This document shows, one piece after another, positions 15,663-23,906 of a stretch of DNA of 64,000 nucleotides. The translations under genes were made by a program, and so were the position numbers. The notes beneath the pieces were generated by a model. The model searched no databases, was not told the origin of the DNA, and saw only the letters and a program-made list of their open reading frames with translations. The DNA is from Serinicoccus kebangsaanensis (GTDB lineage: Bacteria; Actinomycetota; Actinomycetes; Actinomycetales; Dermatophilaceae): NCBI RefSeq assembly GCF_008919445.1, contig NZ_VSLG01000012.1:1-64000 (forward strand), written 5' to 3'. Each line of letters begins with the position of its first letter. Within the stretch, counting starts at the first letter, position 1.

Positions 15663-17468
15663 ATGGCACGCAGCGTCGAGCAGATCGACAGTCAGATCGC
15701 CAGCACCGACCCCGAGCTCCTCCCGGTCGGTGAGCACGAGAGGCACGGGGCGAAGCACTTCGCCGGCCTCTACGCCGCGGAGAACGTCGCCGGCACGGAG
15801 TTCGTCTTCGGCGCCACCTTCGTCATCCTCGGAGCCGGCATCTGGGACGTCCTCATCGGCCTCCTCATCGGCAACGCCCTCGCGGTGCTCACCTTCTGGC
15901 TGATCACCACCCCGGTCGCGCGGGAGGTGGGGCTGAGCGTCTACACCTACCTGCTGCGGTTCGGCGGGAGCTCCATCTCCAAGATCTACAACCTCGCCAA
16001 CGCGATCGTCTTCGCCGTCATCTCGGCGGCGATGCTGACCGTGTCGGCGACCGCGGTCCAACGGGTCATCGGCATCCCGACCCAGGCGGAGGCATACCCC
16101 ACGCACATCGGCTTCATCATCCTCGTGGTGGCCTTCAGCATCGTGGCCGTGCTGGTCGCGGTCTTCGGCTTCAACGCGCTGGCCGAGTTCGCCACCATCT
16201 GCGGCCCGTGGCTCGCGGTGATGTTCACCGTCGGCGGGCTGGTGCTGCTGCCGGCGGTCGCCGAGTCGGTGACCGGCGTGACGCAGATCGGGAGCTTCCG
16301 CGAGTTCGTCGACATCGCCGGCGCCACCGTCTTCACCGGGATCACGCCCGGGGGCGAAGAGGGCATCGGGATGATCGAGGTCGCCGGTCTGGCCTGGGCG
16401 GCCAACAGCTTCGCCCACGCCGGGATGATCGACATGGCGCTGCTGCGCTACGCCAGGAAAGGCTGGCACGGCCTGATGACGTCGACCGGCATGCTCTTCG
16501 GCCACTACGTCGCCTGGTTCTCCGCCGGCCTCATGGGCGCCGCCACCGCCGCGCTCACGCTCACCAGCATCACCGTCCTGTCCCCCGGGGACGTGTCCTG
16601 GGTCGCCCTCGGCTGGGCCGGCTACGTCACCGTCGTGGTCGCCGGCTGGACGACCGCCAACGCGAACCTCTACCGCGCGGGCCTGGCCACGCAGGGTGTC
16701 TTCCCCTCGCTGTCCCGTGGTCGGGCCACCCTCATCGTGGGCGTGATCGTGGTGGTCGTGGCGTGCTTCCCGTTCGTCTACCGCAACTACGCACCACTGG
16801 TCACCTGGGCGGGAGTCCTCCTGGCCCCGGTCGGCGGGATCGTGTATGCCGAGCACAAGCTCTTCCCGCGCTTCGGGCTGACGGAGTACTGGGCCCGCTT
16901 CAAGGGAGTGACCAACACCCCCGCGATCATCGCCTGGGCCCTCGCCTTCGGCGTCGGGGTGGTGATCAACCTCACCCAGATCATCTCCCCCTACTTCGCC
17001 TTCGTCCCGGCGTGGATCGTCGCCAGCCTGCTCTACGTCCTCTTCGCCGGACGTGCCGGCGCCGCCGAGGACTTCACCGAGGAGAAGAAGGACCACGAGC
17101 TCTTCCTCGAACGGGTGCGCGTCTTCAAGCGGCAGCAGGCCGAGTCGCTGCCGGGGCACGTCAAGGACACGACGACGGTGACCCGGGTGCTGCGCGGGAT
17201 CTGGATGCTGGCCCTGGCGGTCATCCTGGTCTACGCCTTCATCGTGTTCCTCGACAGCCCGGACATCTACACCTACCTCACGCAGCGCAACACCTTCTAC
17301 ACCATCGCCATCACCGGCACGGTGATCTACTTCGTCGCGGCCTACTGGGAGCTGCAGCGCGGCAAGATGGTCGACCGTCGGGCGCACGAGCAGGCCATGG
17401 CCGACGCCGGCAGCGAGGGCGATGACGGCGAGGGCGGCGAGAAGGAGAAGGTCGGCGCCCCCGCCTGA
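15663..17468 (+). CDS. NCS1-type (purine/cytosine permease-like) transporter
   Basis: A 601-residue membrane protein. An N-terminal cytoplasmic segment of about 45 residues leads into the NCS1-like first helices (NVAGTEFVFGATFVILGAGI). About twelve helices follow, then a charged loop (about 465-510, with EEKKDHELFLERVRVFKRQQ) and two more helices before an acidic Gly/Glu tail. Typical NCS1 proteins are about 420-500 residues, so the loop and last two helices are extra. GAAGGGA precedes the ATG and the binding-protein gene ends 13 bases upstream. The substrate is unknown. Confidence 0.75.
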   Translation: MARSVEQIDSQIASTDPELLPVGEHERHGAKHFAGLYAAENVAGTEFVFGATFVILGAGIWDVLIGLLIGNALAVLTFWLITTPVAREVGLSVYTYLLRFGGSSISKIYNLANAIVFAVISAAMLTVSATAVQRVIGIPTQAEAYPTHIGFIILVVAFSIVAVLVAVFGFNALAEFATICGPWLAVMFTVGGLVLLPAVAESVTGVTQIGSFREFVDIAGATVFTGITPGGEEGIGMIEVAGLAWAANSFAHAGMIDMALLRYARKGWHGLMTSTGMLFGHYVAWFSAGLMGAATAALTLTSITVLSPGDVSWVALGWAGYVTVVVAGWTTANANLYRAGLATQGVFPSLSRGRATLIVGVIVVVVACFPFVYRNYAPLVTWAGVLLAPVGGIVYAEHKLFPRFGLTEYWARFKGVTNTPAIIAWALAFGVGVVINLTQIISPYFAFVPAWIVASLLYVLFAGRAGAAEDFTEEKKDHELFLERVRVFKRQQAESLPGHVKDTTTVTRVLRGIWMLALAVILVYAFIVFLDSPDIYTYLTQRNTFYTIAITGTVIYFVAAYWELQRGKMVDRRAHEQAMADAGSEGDDGEGGEKEKVGAPA

Positions 17469-17478
17469 GACCCCGCCC

Positions 17479-17546
17479 ACTCCTACGCAGAAGGTGCTCC
17501 TCTGAGGTCATGCATCACCGCATCGGAGCACCTTATGCGTAGGAGT
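17479..17546. terminator. Large inverted repeat between convergent genes
   Basis: Arms at 17479-17500 and 17525-17546 are complementary over 22 bases with one mismatch. The core is CTCCTACGCA-n-AAGGTGCTCC and the loop is 24 bases. The loop itself contains ATGC-n6-GCAT. The repeat starts ten bases after the permease stop and lies between that gene and the convergent moaA. It could act as a terminator on both strands, though no T-run follows. I saw no second copy in the window. Confidence 0.55.
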
Positions 17547-17619
17547 CGGCTCCCGTCGGGTGAACGCGCGCAGCCACGGAGGGTCCTGGCAGGTGACCGT
17601 CGAGCCACGGGTCGGCGGC

Positions 17620-18627
17620 TCAGCCGCCGATGGCGCTCATCGGCCGCGGCGGCTGCAGGAAGGTCGGCTGGTTGATCCCGTGACCGGGCAGCTTCGCGGT
17701 GATCGAGGCGCGGAGCAGGGCGGCCAGGTCGTCGTCCGAGGCACCGTCCCGCAGCGGGGTGCGCAGGTCGGTCTCGCCCGCGGCGAAGAGGCAGTTGCGG
17801 ATCATGCCGTCGGCGGTGAGCCGGACCCGGTCGCAGCTGCCGCAGAACGGCATGGTCACCGACGCGATCACCCCGACGGTGGCCGGTCCGCCGTCCACCT
17901 CGAAGAGCTCGGCGGGGGCAGACCCCCTGGCCTCGTCCGGCAGCGGCGTCAGCTCGTGCCCGCTGCGCAGCTTGTCCAGGATCTCCTCGCCGGAGATCAT
18001 CTGCGAGCGGTCCCAGCCGTGCTGGGCGTCCAGCGGCATCTGCTCGATGAAGCGCAGCTCGTAGCCGTGCTCCAGCGCGAAGTCCAGCAGTCCGACGACG
18101 TCGGCCTCGGCGTCGTTGATGTCACGCATGAGGACGGTGTTGAGCTTGACCGGCACCAGCCCGGCGTCCGCGGCGGCCCGGATCCCGGCGAGCGTGTCGG
18201 CCAGCCGGTCCCGCTTGGCGAGGGTGATGAAGACGTCGCGTCGCAGCGTGTCCAGGCTGACGTTGACCCGGGTCATCCCGGCGTCGCGGAGCGCGGCGGC
18301 GTTCTTGGCCAGGCCCACGGCGTTGGTGGTCATGGAGATCTCCGGCGCGGGGTCCAGCCCCGCCAGCCCGCCCACGACGTCGACGAGGTCGCGCCGCAGC
18401 AGCGGCTCGCCGCCGGTCAGCCGGATCTCCTCGATGCCCATCGAGACGGCGACGTCCGCCAGCCGGACGATCTCCTCCGTGGTGAGCATGGTCGCCCGCG
18501 GCAGCCAGGGCACGCCGTCCTCGGGCATGCAGTAGGTGCAGCGCAGCGAGCAGCGGTCGGTCACCGAGATCCGCAGGTCCCGGTGCACCCGGCCGTAGCT
18601 GTCGACCAACGGCTCGCGTGTCCTCAC
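17620..18627 (-). CDS. moaA: GTP 3',8-cyclase
   Basis: A 335-residue radical SAM enzyme that starts molybdopterin synthesis from GTP. The N-terminal cluster motif is CSLRCTYC (CX3CX2C) and the C-terminal cluster cysteines lie in CGSCDRVRLTADGMIRNC. LTGGEPLLRRD is the SAM-binding GGEP motif, and the protein ends in the required Gly-Gly (AIGG). The GTG start overlaps the mog stop (GTGA), so both genes form one operon. MoaC is not in the window. Confidence 0.93.
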   Translation of the reverse strand: MRTREPLVDSYGRVHRDLRISVTDRCSLRCTYCMPEDGVPWLPRATMLTTEEIVRLADVAVSMGIEEIRLTGGEPLLRRDLVDVVGGLAGLDPAPEISMTTNAVGLAKNAAALRDAGMTRVNVSLDTLRRDVFITLAKRDRLADTLAGIRAAADAGLVPVKLNTVLMRDINDAEADVVGLLDFALEHGYELRFIEQMPLDAQHGWDRSQMISGEEILDKLRSGHELTPLPDEARGSAPAELFEVDGGPATVGVIASVTMPFCGSCDRVRLTADGMIRNCLFAAGETDLRTPLRDGASDDDLAALLRASITAKLPGHGINQPTFLQPPRPMSAIGG

Positions 18628-19148
18628 GAGTGGTCACCTCCGACGATCTGGCTGAGCACGTGCGGCAGCAGCGGGCCGATGATGTCCATCCCCTCGGTCA
18701 CCGCGGCGGGTCGTCCGGGCAGGTTGATCACGAGCGTCCCCCCGGTGCCCTGCTCGGCCGGCCAGTCCACGACGCCGACCACGCCCCGGGACACCGCGGC
18801 GAACGGGGTGTGCCGCGTCCCCTCCCGACGCAGGTGCTCGGCCATGCCGGGGTTCTCCCGGGTGATGACCTGACGGGTGCCCTCCGGGGTGAGGTCGCGC
18901 GGCCCCATCCCGGTGCCTCCCGTCGACACGATCAGCCGGGCACCGCCGGCGACCGCCTCGCGCAGCGCCTCGGCGACCGACTCCACGCCGTCGGGCACGA
19001 TCGTGGAGGTGACGGCATACCCCTGGTCCTGCAGCGCGGCGACCAGCAGCCGTCCGGACTCGTCCTCCCGCCGACCGTCGGAGCTGCGGTCGGACACGGT
19101 GATGGCCACGGCGGGGCGCCGTGCGGGAGCGGGCTGGTTCTCGCTCAT
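18624..19148 (-). CDS. mog: Molybdopterin adenylyltransferase (MogA/MoaB family)
   Basis: A 174-residue MogA/MoaB-fold protein that adenylates molybdopterin before metal insertion. The substrate-binding loops STGGTGMGPRDLTPE and VINLPGRPAAV are both present. The start is set by TAGACT six bases upstream with no ribosome site (leaderless). It is the first gene of the mog-moaA operon. Confidence 0.87.
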   Translation of the reverse strand: MSENQPAPARRPAVAITVSDRSSDGRREDESGRLLVAALQDQGYAVTSTIVPDGVESVAEALREAVAGGARLIVSTGGTGMGPRDLTPEGTRQVITRENPGMAEHLRREGTRHTPFAAVSRGVVGVVDWPAEQGTGGTLVINLPGRPAAVTEGMDIIGPLLPHVLSQIVGGDHS

Positions 19149-19154
19149 CCCCCG

Positions 19155-19160
19155 AGTCTA
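19155..19160 (-). promoter_or_regulatory. -10 element of a leaderless transcript (mog-moaA)
   Basis: TAGACT on the minus strand, six bases before the ATG at 19148. Confidence 0.45.
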
Positions 19161-19168
19161 CGGACCGC

Positions 19169-19657
19169 TCACAGCAGGCGCCCGACGGCCCGCTCCGCGG
19201 CGGTCAGGAAGCGCAGCACGACCTGACGGTCGCTCTCGCTGAGGGTGGCGTCGACCTGGGCCAGCTCGGCGAACATCGGCTTGAGGTGGCCCATCATCTC
19301 CTCCCGCCCTCCAGGGGTGGCGACCACGGCGGTGCGGCGCCGGTCGGTGGGGTGCGGCCGGCGCTCGGCGTGGCCGCGCGAGACCAGCCGGTCGACGATC
19401 CCGCTGGCCGCGGCCGTCGTGACCCCGAGCCGTTGGGCCAGCTCACTCGGCCCCACCGGCTCGTCCATGACGTGCTCGAGGACGGCCAGCTCGGTATGCG
19501 TGAGCCCGGCCCGGCGGGCGAGCGCGGGCGCCGCCCGGTGACTGGTGTCGAGCAGCTGGCGCAGCGTGGCGAGCACCGGGCCTGGCTCCCAGTCGTCGAC
19601 CCACCGGCTCGGCGCGCCGGGCGGTTCCGTGCTATTTTCTCTCAAGAACTTGCTCAC
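19169..19657 (-). CDS. MarR-family transcriptional regulator
   Basis: A 162-residue winged-helix regulator. The DNA-recognition region is GPSELAQRLGVTTAAASGIVDRLVSRG and the wing is RRPHPTDRRRTAVVA. It is divergent from the MMPL exporter gene, and the short shared region contains an inverted repeat that is its likely operator, so it probably represses the exporter and itself. The GTG at 19657 has no clear ribosome site. Confidence 0.85.
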   Translation of the reverse strand: MSKFLRENSTEPPGAPSRWVDDWEPGPVLATLRQLLDTSHRAAPALARRAGLTHTELAVLEHVMDEPVGPSELAQRLGVTTAAASGIVDRLVSRGHAERRPHPTDRRRTAVVATPGGREEMMGHLKPMFAELAQVDATLSESDRQVVLRFLTAAERAVGRLL

Positions 19658-19661
19658 TTCA

Positions 19662-19677
19662 TTAGGTATCTACCTGA
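19662..19677. promoter_or_regulatory. Candidate MarR operator
   Basis: TTAGGTA-tc-TACCTGA is a 16-base inverted repeat with one mismatch, five bases upstream of the MarR start and about 40 upstream of the exporter start. A TA-rich -10-like region for each gene overlaps it. Confidence 0.5.
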
Positions 19678-19716
19678 CGAGTGTACCCAGACTACGCCGG
19701 AGGTCCGTCTCCCACC

Positions 19717-21801
19717 ATGTCTCGCCTCGTGACCGCGCTCACCGCCCCCCGGTCCTGGATCGTCGCCGTGATCGGGCTGCTGCTCGGCGTCGGCATCATC
19801 GCCGGGATCGGCCAGGCCGAGCGCGACCCGTCCGCCCTCGACACGCTCCCCGCGGGATTCGCCAGCACCGAGGGGCAGGCCCTGCTCGACGAGCTGCCGG
19901 ACGAGGACCGGCAGGCCGCCATCGTGCTCTTCACCGTCGACGAGGGGATCGAGGCCTCGATCCCGGACCTGACCGCCCTGGTCCAGGACGTCGCGCCGGA
20001 GGGCTCCGGCGGGGCGGAGGATGTCGCCGTGATCCCGGCCGAGGACGGCACCGCCGCGATCAGCGTGCTCGAGCTGGAGACGCCGACCGCGACCGACGCG
20101 CAGCGCGTCGTCACCCAGCTGCGCTCCGACCTCGGCGAGGGGGCGCCGGACGGGATCGCCGCCCAGGTCACCGGCCCGGCGGCGGTCGAGGCGGACCTCG
20201 CCTCCGTCTTCGACGGGGCCAACGTCACCCTCCTGGCCGCGACCGCGACGGTCGTGGCGCTGCTGCTGATCATCACCTACCGCAGCCCGATCCTGTGGGT
20301 GGTCCCGCTGCTGGTCGTGGGCGTGGCCGACCAGACCGCGGCCAGCGCCGCCACCCACGTCCTCGCGGCCTTCGGCATCCCCTGGGACGAGTCGACCATC
20401 GGCATCCTGTCGGTCCTCGTCTTCGGTGCCGGCACCAACTACGCCCTGCTCCTCATCAGCCGCTACCGCGACGAGCTGCGCCGGCACGACTCCCGGCACC
20501 GGGCAATGGCGCTCGCGCTGCGCCGGGCGGCCGAGGCGATCATCGCCAGCGCGAGCACGGTCGTCGTCGGGGTGCTCTGCCTGCTGCTCTCGGTCTTCCC
20601 GACCACCCGGGGGCTGGGGCTGGCCTGCGCCGTGGGCGTCCTGGTCGCCATGGCCTTCGTCCTGCTCGTCCTCCCGGGCGCGCTCGTGCTCTTCGGGCGC
20701 TGGATCTTCTGGCCCCAGGTGCCGCGCGAGGGGCAGCCGGTGCTGGCCGAGTCGCGCTCGCTGTGGCGCCGCATCGGTGACCGGGTCGCGGCGGCCCCCA
20801 CGGCATACATCGCCGGGACGCTGGTGCTGCTCGCCGGGCTCGCCTTCGGCCTCACCCAGCTGCGCAGCGGCCTGGCGCCCGAGGACCAGTTCCTCGACAC
20901 GCCCGAGGCGATCAGCGCCGCCGAGCGGCTGGGCGAGTCCTTCCCCGCCGGGACGTCGGACCCGCTGGTCGTGGTGACCCGTGGTGACGCGGCCCAGGTC
21001 GAGGAGCTCGCCGGCGAGGTGGAGCAGGTCGACGGGGTGACCAGGGCGACCGCGGTGCCCCCCGCCGACGGCATCGGGCAGGTGCAGGTCGTGCTGGAGG
21101 CCGACCCCGGCAGCGACGAGGCGGAGGTCGCCGTGGGGGAGGTCCGCGCCGCCGTGGACGGGTATGCCGACACCTACGTGACCGGTGGGGACGCCTCCGC
21201 GCTGGACGAGAGCGAGGGCAACGCGCGCGACCGCTTCGTGGTCATGCCGCTGGTCCTGGGCCTGGTGCTGCTCACGCTGATGGGGCTGCTGCGCTCCCTG
21301 CTGGCCCCGGTCATCCTGGTGAGCTCGGTGGTCGCGACCTTCTGCGCCGCCCTGGGCGTGTCGTGGTGGCTGTTCACCGGGGTCCTGGGCTTCGGCGCGA
21401 TCGACGCGAGCATGCCGCTGCTGGCCTTCCTCTTCCTGGTCGCGCTCGGCGTGGACTACAACATCTTCCTCATCACCCGCACGCTGGAGGAGGCGGGTGA
21501 GCACGGGACCCGCGACGGCGTGCTGCGGGCCCTGGGCGCCACCGGCGGCGTCATCACCAGCGCGGGCATCCTGCTGGCCGCCGTCTTCGCGGTGCTCGGC
21601 GTGCTGCCGCTGGTCGTGCTCGCCCAGATCGGCGTCGTCATCTGCATCGGCGTGCTGCTCGACACCCTGGTGGTGCGGACCGTCCTGGTGCCGGCGATCG
21701 TCCGGGTGCTCGGGGAGTCGTTCTGGTGGCCGCGGCGGGTCGACCACGCGGGGCGGCACCGTGCCGCCGACGCCGAGCCGGTGGAGGCGGTCGCGCCCTA
21801 G
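19717..21801 (+). CDS. MMPL-family RND exporter
   Basis: A 694-residue membrane exporter of the actinobacterial MMPL group. Two homologous halves each have one helix, a large extracytoplasmic domain and a five-helix bundle. The helix-4 type motifs DESTIGILSVLVFGAGTNYA and GAIDASMPLLAFLFLVALGVDYNIF contain the expected GxxxDY-like core; in the first half the Asp is replaced by Asn (GTNYAL). The ATG at 19717 follows GGAGGT by 12 bases; a GTG at 19681 is an alternative. Its stop overlaps that of the convergent gene at CTAG. Substrate unknown. Confidence 0.82.
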   Translation: MSRLVTALTAPRSWIVAVIGLLLGVGIIAGIGQAERDPSALDTLPAGFASTEGQALLDELPDEDRQAAIVLFTVDEGIEASIPDLTALVQDVAPEGSGGAEDVAVIPAEDGTAAISVLELETPTATDAQRVVTQLRSDLGEGAPDGIAAQVTGPAAVEADLASVFDGANVTLLAATATVVALLLIITYRSPILWVVPLLVVGVADQTAASAATHVLAAFGIPWDESTIGILSVLVFGAGTNYALLLISRYRDELRRHDSRHRAMALALRRAAEAIIASASTVVVGVLCLLLSVFPTTRGLGLACAVGVLVAMAFVLLVLPGALVLFGRWIFWPQVPREGQPVLAESRSLWRRIGDRVAAAPTAYIAGTLVLLAGLAFGLTQLRSGLAPEDQFLDTPEAISAAERLGESFPAGTSDPLVVVTRGDAAQVEELAGEVEQVDGVTRATAVPPADGIGQVQVVLEADPGSDEAEVAVGEVRAAVDGYADTYVTGGDASALDESEGNARDRFVVMPLVLGLVLLTLMGLLRSLLAPVILVSSVVATFCAALGVSWWLFTGVLGFGAIDASMPLLAFLFLVALGVDYNIFLITRTLEEAGEHGTRDGVLRALGATGGVITSAGILLAAVFAVLGVLPLVVLAQIGVVICIGVLLDTLVVRTVLVPAIVRVLGESFWWPRRVDHAGRHRAADAEPVEAVAP

Positions 21802-23345
21802 GAGCGGCCGTCGAAGAGCTGGTCCACCGGCGCGTGGTCGTCGGTGAGCACCACGGCGTCCGCGACCAGCTCGTCCACGCGGTCCTGCGGGACCGGGCGC
21901 ATACCTCCACCGTGGGAGCGTGTCGCGGCCGTCACCGCGTCCAGGTCCAGCGGCTGGTGCGCGGCGAGGATGACGAAGTTGCCGCCCGGCACCGGCCGGT
22001 CGGAGTGCTCGAAGACCGCGACGTGGTCGAAGATCGTCCCCAGCGTCGCCGCCTCCGCCGCGAGGAAGCCCAGGTCGCCGTAGTCGATGACGTTGAGCGC
22101 CACCAGCCCGTCCGGGCGCAGCACCCGGTCGACGTCCGCGAACGTCTCGGTGGTCGCCAGGTGCCACGGCGCCGCGACGCCGCCGAAGGCGTCCCCGACG
22201 TAGACGTCGTAGCTGTCCGTCCCGAGGCCGGCGACCGCGACCCGGCCGTCCTGGACGTCGACGCCGAACCGGTCGGAGCGGGGCAGCGGCAGCTCCTCCC
22301 GGACGACGTCCACGACCCCGGGGTCGATCTCGACGACGGTGTTGGTGCCGCCGTCCCGGTGCGCGAGCTGGTAGCGCGGGAGCGTCATCGCGCCACCCCC
22401 GACGTGCAGCACGTCGAGCGACTCGTCGGGGGGCGCCTGGGCGTCCAGCGCGCCGGCGAGGGTGCGGACATACTCGAACTCGAGGTATGCCGGGTCCTCC
22501 AGGTCGACGTAGCTGTGCCGCAGCGTGTCGAGCACCAGGGTGTGTCCGCCCTCGCGGTCGGGGTCGGCGACGACGGACGCGCAGTGGTAGCGGGTCTCGA
22601 CCTGGCACGGGTCGGGCGCGATCAGCCCCAGCCCGGCGGCGGCGACCGCGACGGTGAGCGCGCCGGCCGTCCCGATGCCCGGCTCGACGCCGCGGCGGCG
22701 CGTGCTGACCACCAGGGCGAGGCCGCCGGCGATGAGCAGGGCCCCGGTCGTCAGCAGGATGACGCTGGTGGGCAGCAGCGCCACCAGCACGAAGCCGGTG
22801 AGGAAGGTGGCGGCGATGGCGCCGAGGGTGCCGATCGCGGAGAGCCGGCCGACGACGGAGCCGGTCTCGGTGAGCGTGCTCAGCTGCAGCTTGACGACCA
22901 TCGGGGGGATCGCGGAGAGCACGGCGGCCGGTGCGAAGACGGTGACGGCCGCCAGCAGCAGCGCCAGGCCCGCGGACTGCTCGGGAGGGGTGAAGGCGGT
23001 CACCCAGCGGATCGCCGGGCTGATGGTCAGGGTCAGCGCGCCGCCGAGGACGAGCAGCGGGCCGATGAGGCCACGGGGCGAGGTGCGGTCGGCGGTGGCG
23101 CCGCCGGCCCAGGCGCCGAAGGCGATGGCGGCCAGCGCGAGTCCGATGACCGCGGTGTTGGTCTCCATGGTGATGCCGACATAGGGCGCGATCAGCCGCA
23201 GCGCGGTGATCTCCAGCACCAGGACGGCCGCTGAGGAGAGGAAGGTGACGACGGCCGCGACCCACGGGGCCAGCCCGACGGAGGGCAGCGGCTCGCCGGA
23301 GGCTGCCGGAGCGTCGGCGTCGTCGGGAGGGGGGCCAGGGCTCAC
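21798..23345 (-). CDS. Membrane protein fused to a spermidine-synthase-like domain
   Basis: A 515-residue protein. Residues about 25-245 form seven or eight helices resembling half an MFS protein, and about 255-515 form a spermidine-synthase-like Rossmann domain with LDVLHVGGGAMTLPRY and VVEIDPGVVDVVREELPLP (SAM site). The acidic catalytic motif is GDAFGG in place of the usual polyamine-synthase DSTDP. True polyamine synthesis is therefore doubtful. Such fusions are common in actinobacteria, with unknown substrates. The start is a leaderless GTG. Confidence 0.8.
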   Translation of the reverse strand: MSPGPPPDDADAPAASGEPLPSVGLAPWVAAVVTFLSSAAVLVLEITALRLIAPYVGITMETNTAVIGLALAAIAFGAWAGGATADRTSPRGLIGPLLVLGGALTLTISPAIRWVTAFTPPEQSAGLALLLAAVTVFAPAAVLSAIPPMVVKLQLSTLTETGSVVGRLSAIGTLGAIAATFLTGFVLVALLPTSVILLTTGALLIAGGLALVVSTRRRGVEPGIGTAGALTVAVAAAGLGLIAPDPCQVETRYHCASVVADPDREGGHTLVLDTLRHSYVDLEDPAYLEFEYVRTLAGALDAQAPPDESLDVLHVGGGAMTLPRYQLAHRDGGTNTVVEIDPGVVDVVREELPLPRSDRFGVDVQDGRVAVAGLGTDSYDVYVGDAFGGVAAPWHLATTETFADVDRVLRPDGLVALNVIDYGDLGFLAAEAATLGTIFDHVAVFEHSDRPVPGGNFVILAAHQPLDLDAVTAATRSHGGGMRPVPQDRVDELVADAVVLTDDHAPVDQLFDGRS

Positions 23346-23352
23346 CTGCCCG

Positions 23353-23358
23353 AGCCTA
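23353..23358 (-). promoter_or_regulatory. -10 element of a leaderless transcript (spermidine-synthase fusion)
   Basis: TAGGCT on the minus strand, seven bases before the GTG at 23345. Confidence 0.45.
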
Positions 23359-23387
23359 CGGGGCGACCGAGGTGCCAGGACGCTGTG

Positions 23388-23834
23388 TCACATCGGTTGC
23401 CCTGGCGACGGATGTGACGCACCGTTCTCGCTCAGGCGTGCGCGGTGCCAGGTATGCAGCTGGGCGACCTCGTCCGCACCGGGCATGCGACCCTCCACGA
23501 GCGTGCGCCTGTTCTCGCCGCGGATGACGAGGTGGGCGGGCTCCGCCGGGGCGGGCCGGATCTCGGTGACCTCGGTCCAGGGGATGCGGCGCCCGCGGTA
23601 GAGGCGATTGCGGTGCAGGCCCTCGGCGTCGGCGGTGACGTCGAGGCCGCCCGTCAGCACGACCAGCAGCGACGCGGACGAGAGCACCGCGAGCACGACG
23701 TCGAGGATCCTGCCGTAGCCGCCGTCCTGCCAGTCGCCCAGGAGCCGGAGCACGCAACCCGCGAGGATCAGGATCCACACGCTTGCCAGGAGCCTGAACT
23801 GGAGCCGGACGGGAGGAATCCGGACCGAGGGCAT
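23388..23834 (-). CDS. Small PH-domain-like membrane protein
   Basis: A protein of about 148 residues with two helices near the N-terminus (FRLLASVWILILAGCVLRLL; VVLAVLSSASLLVVLTGGL). A beta-rich domain follows, starting DVTADAEGLHRNRLYRGRRIPWTEVTEI, which resembles bacterial PH (YdbT/DUF304-like) modules. The ATG at 23834 is preferred because CAGACT lies five bases upstream; an ATG at 23849 adds MTDSG. Function unknown. Confidence 0.65.
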   Translation of the reverse strand: MPSVRIPPVRLQFRLLASVWILILAGCVLRLLGDWQDGGYGRILDVVLAVLSSASLLVVLTGGLDVTADAEGLHRNRLYRGRRIPWTEVTEIRPAPAEPAHLVIRGENRRTLVEGRMPGADEVAQLHTWHRARLSENGASHPSPGQPM

Positions 23835-23906
23835 ACCTGAGTCTGTCATCGCCGGGGCGGGTGCGCCGCAAAGCGTGCGGTCGGTGGGCGCAAACCGTGC
23901 GGTCGG

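Noticed and set aside
19654-23265. A 1200-residue minus-strand open frame opposite the MMPL exporter
   Set aside because: The coding evidence (helices, motifs, MarR context) is on the plus strand; the minus-strand translation is His/Gly/Asp-rich shadow.
21798-23345. A classical spermidine synthase
   Set aside because: The catalytic DSTDP-type motif is replaced by GDAFGG, and a large membrane domain is fused at the N-terminus.
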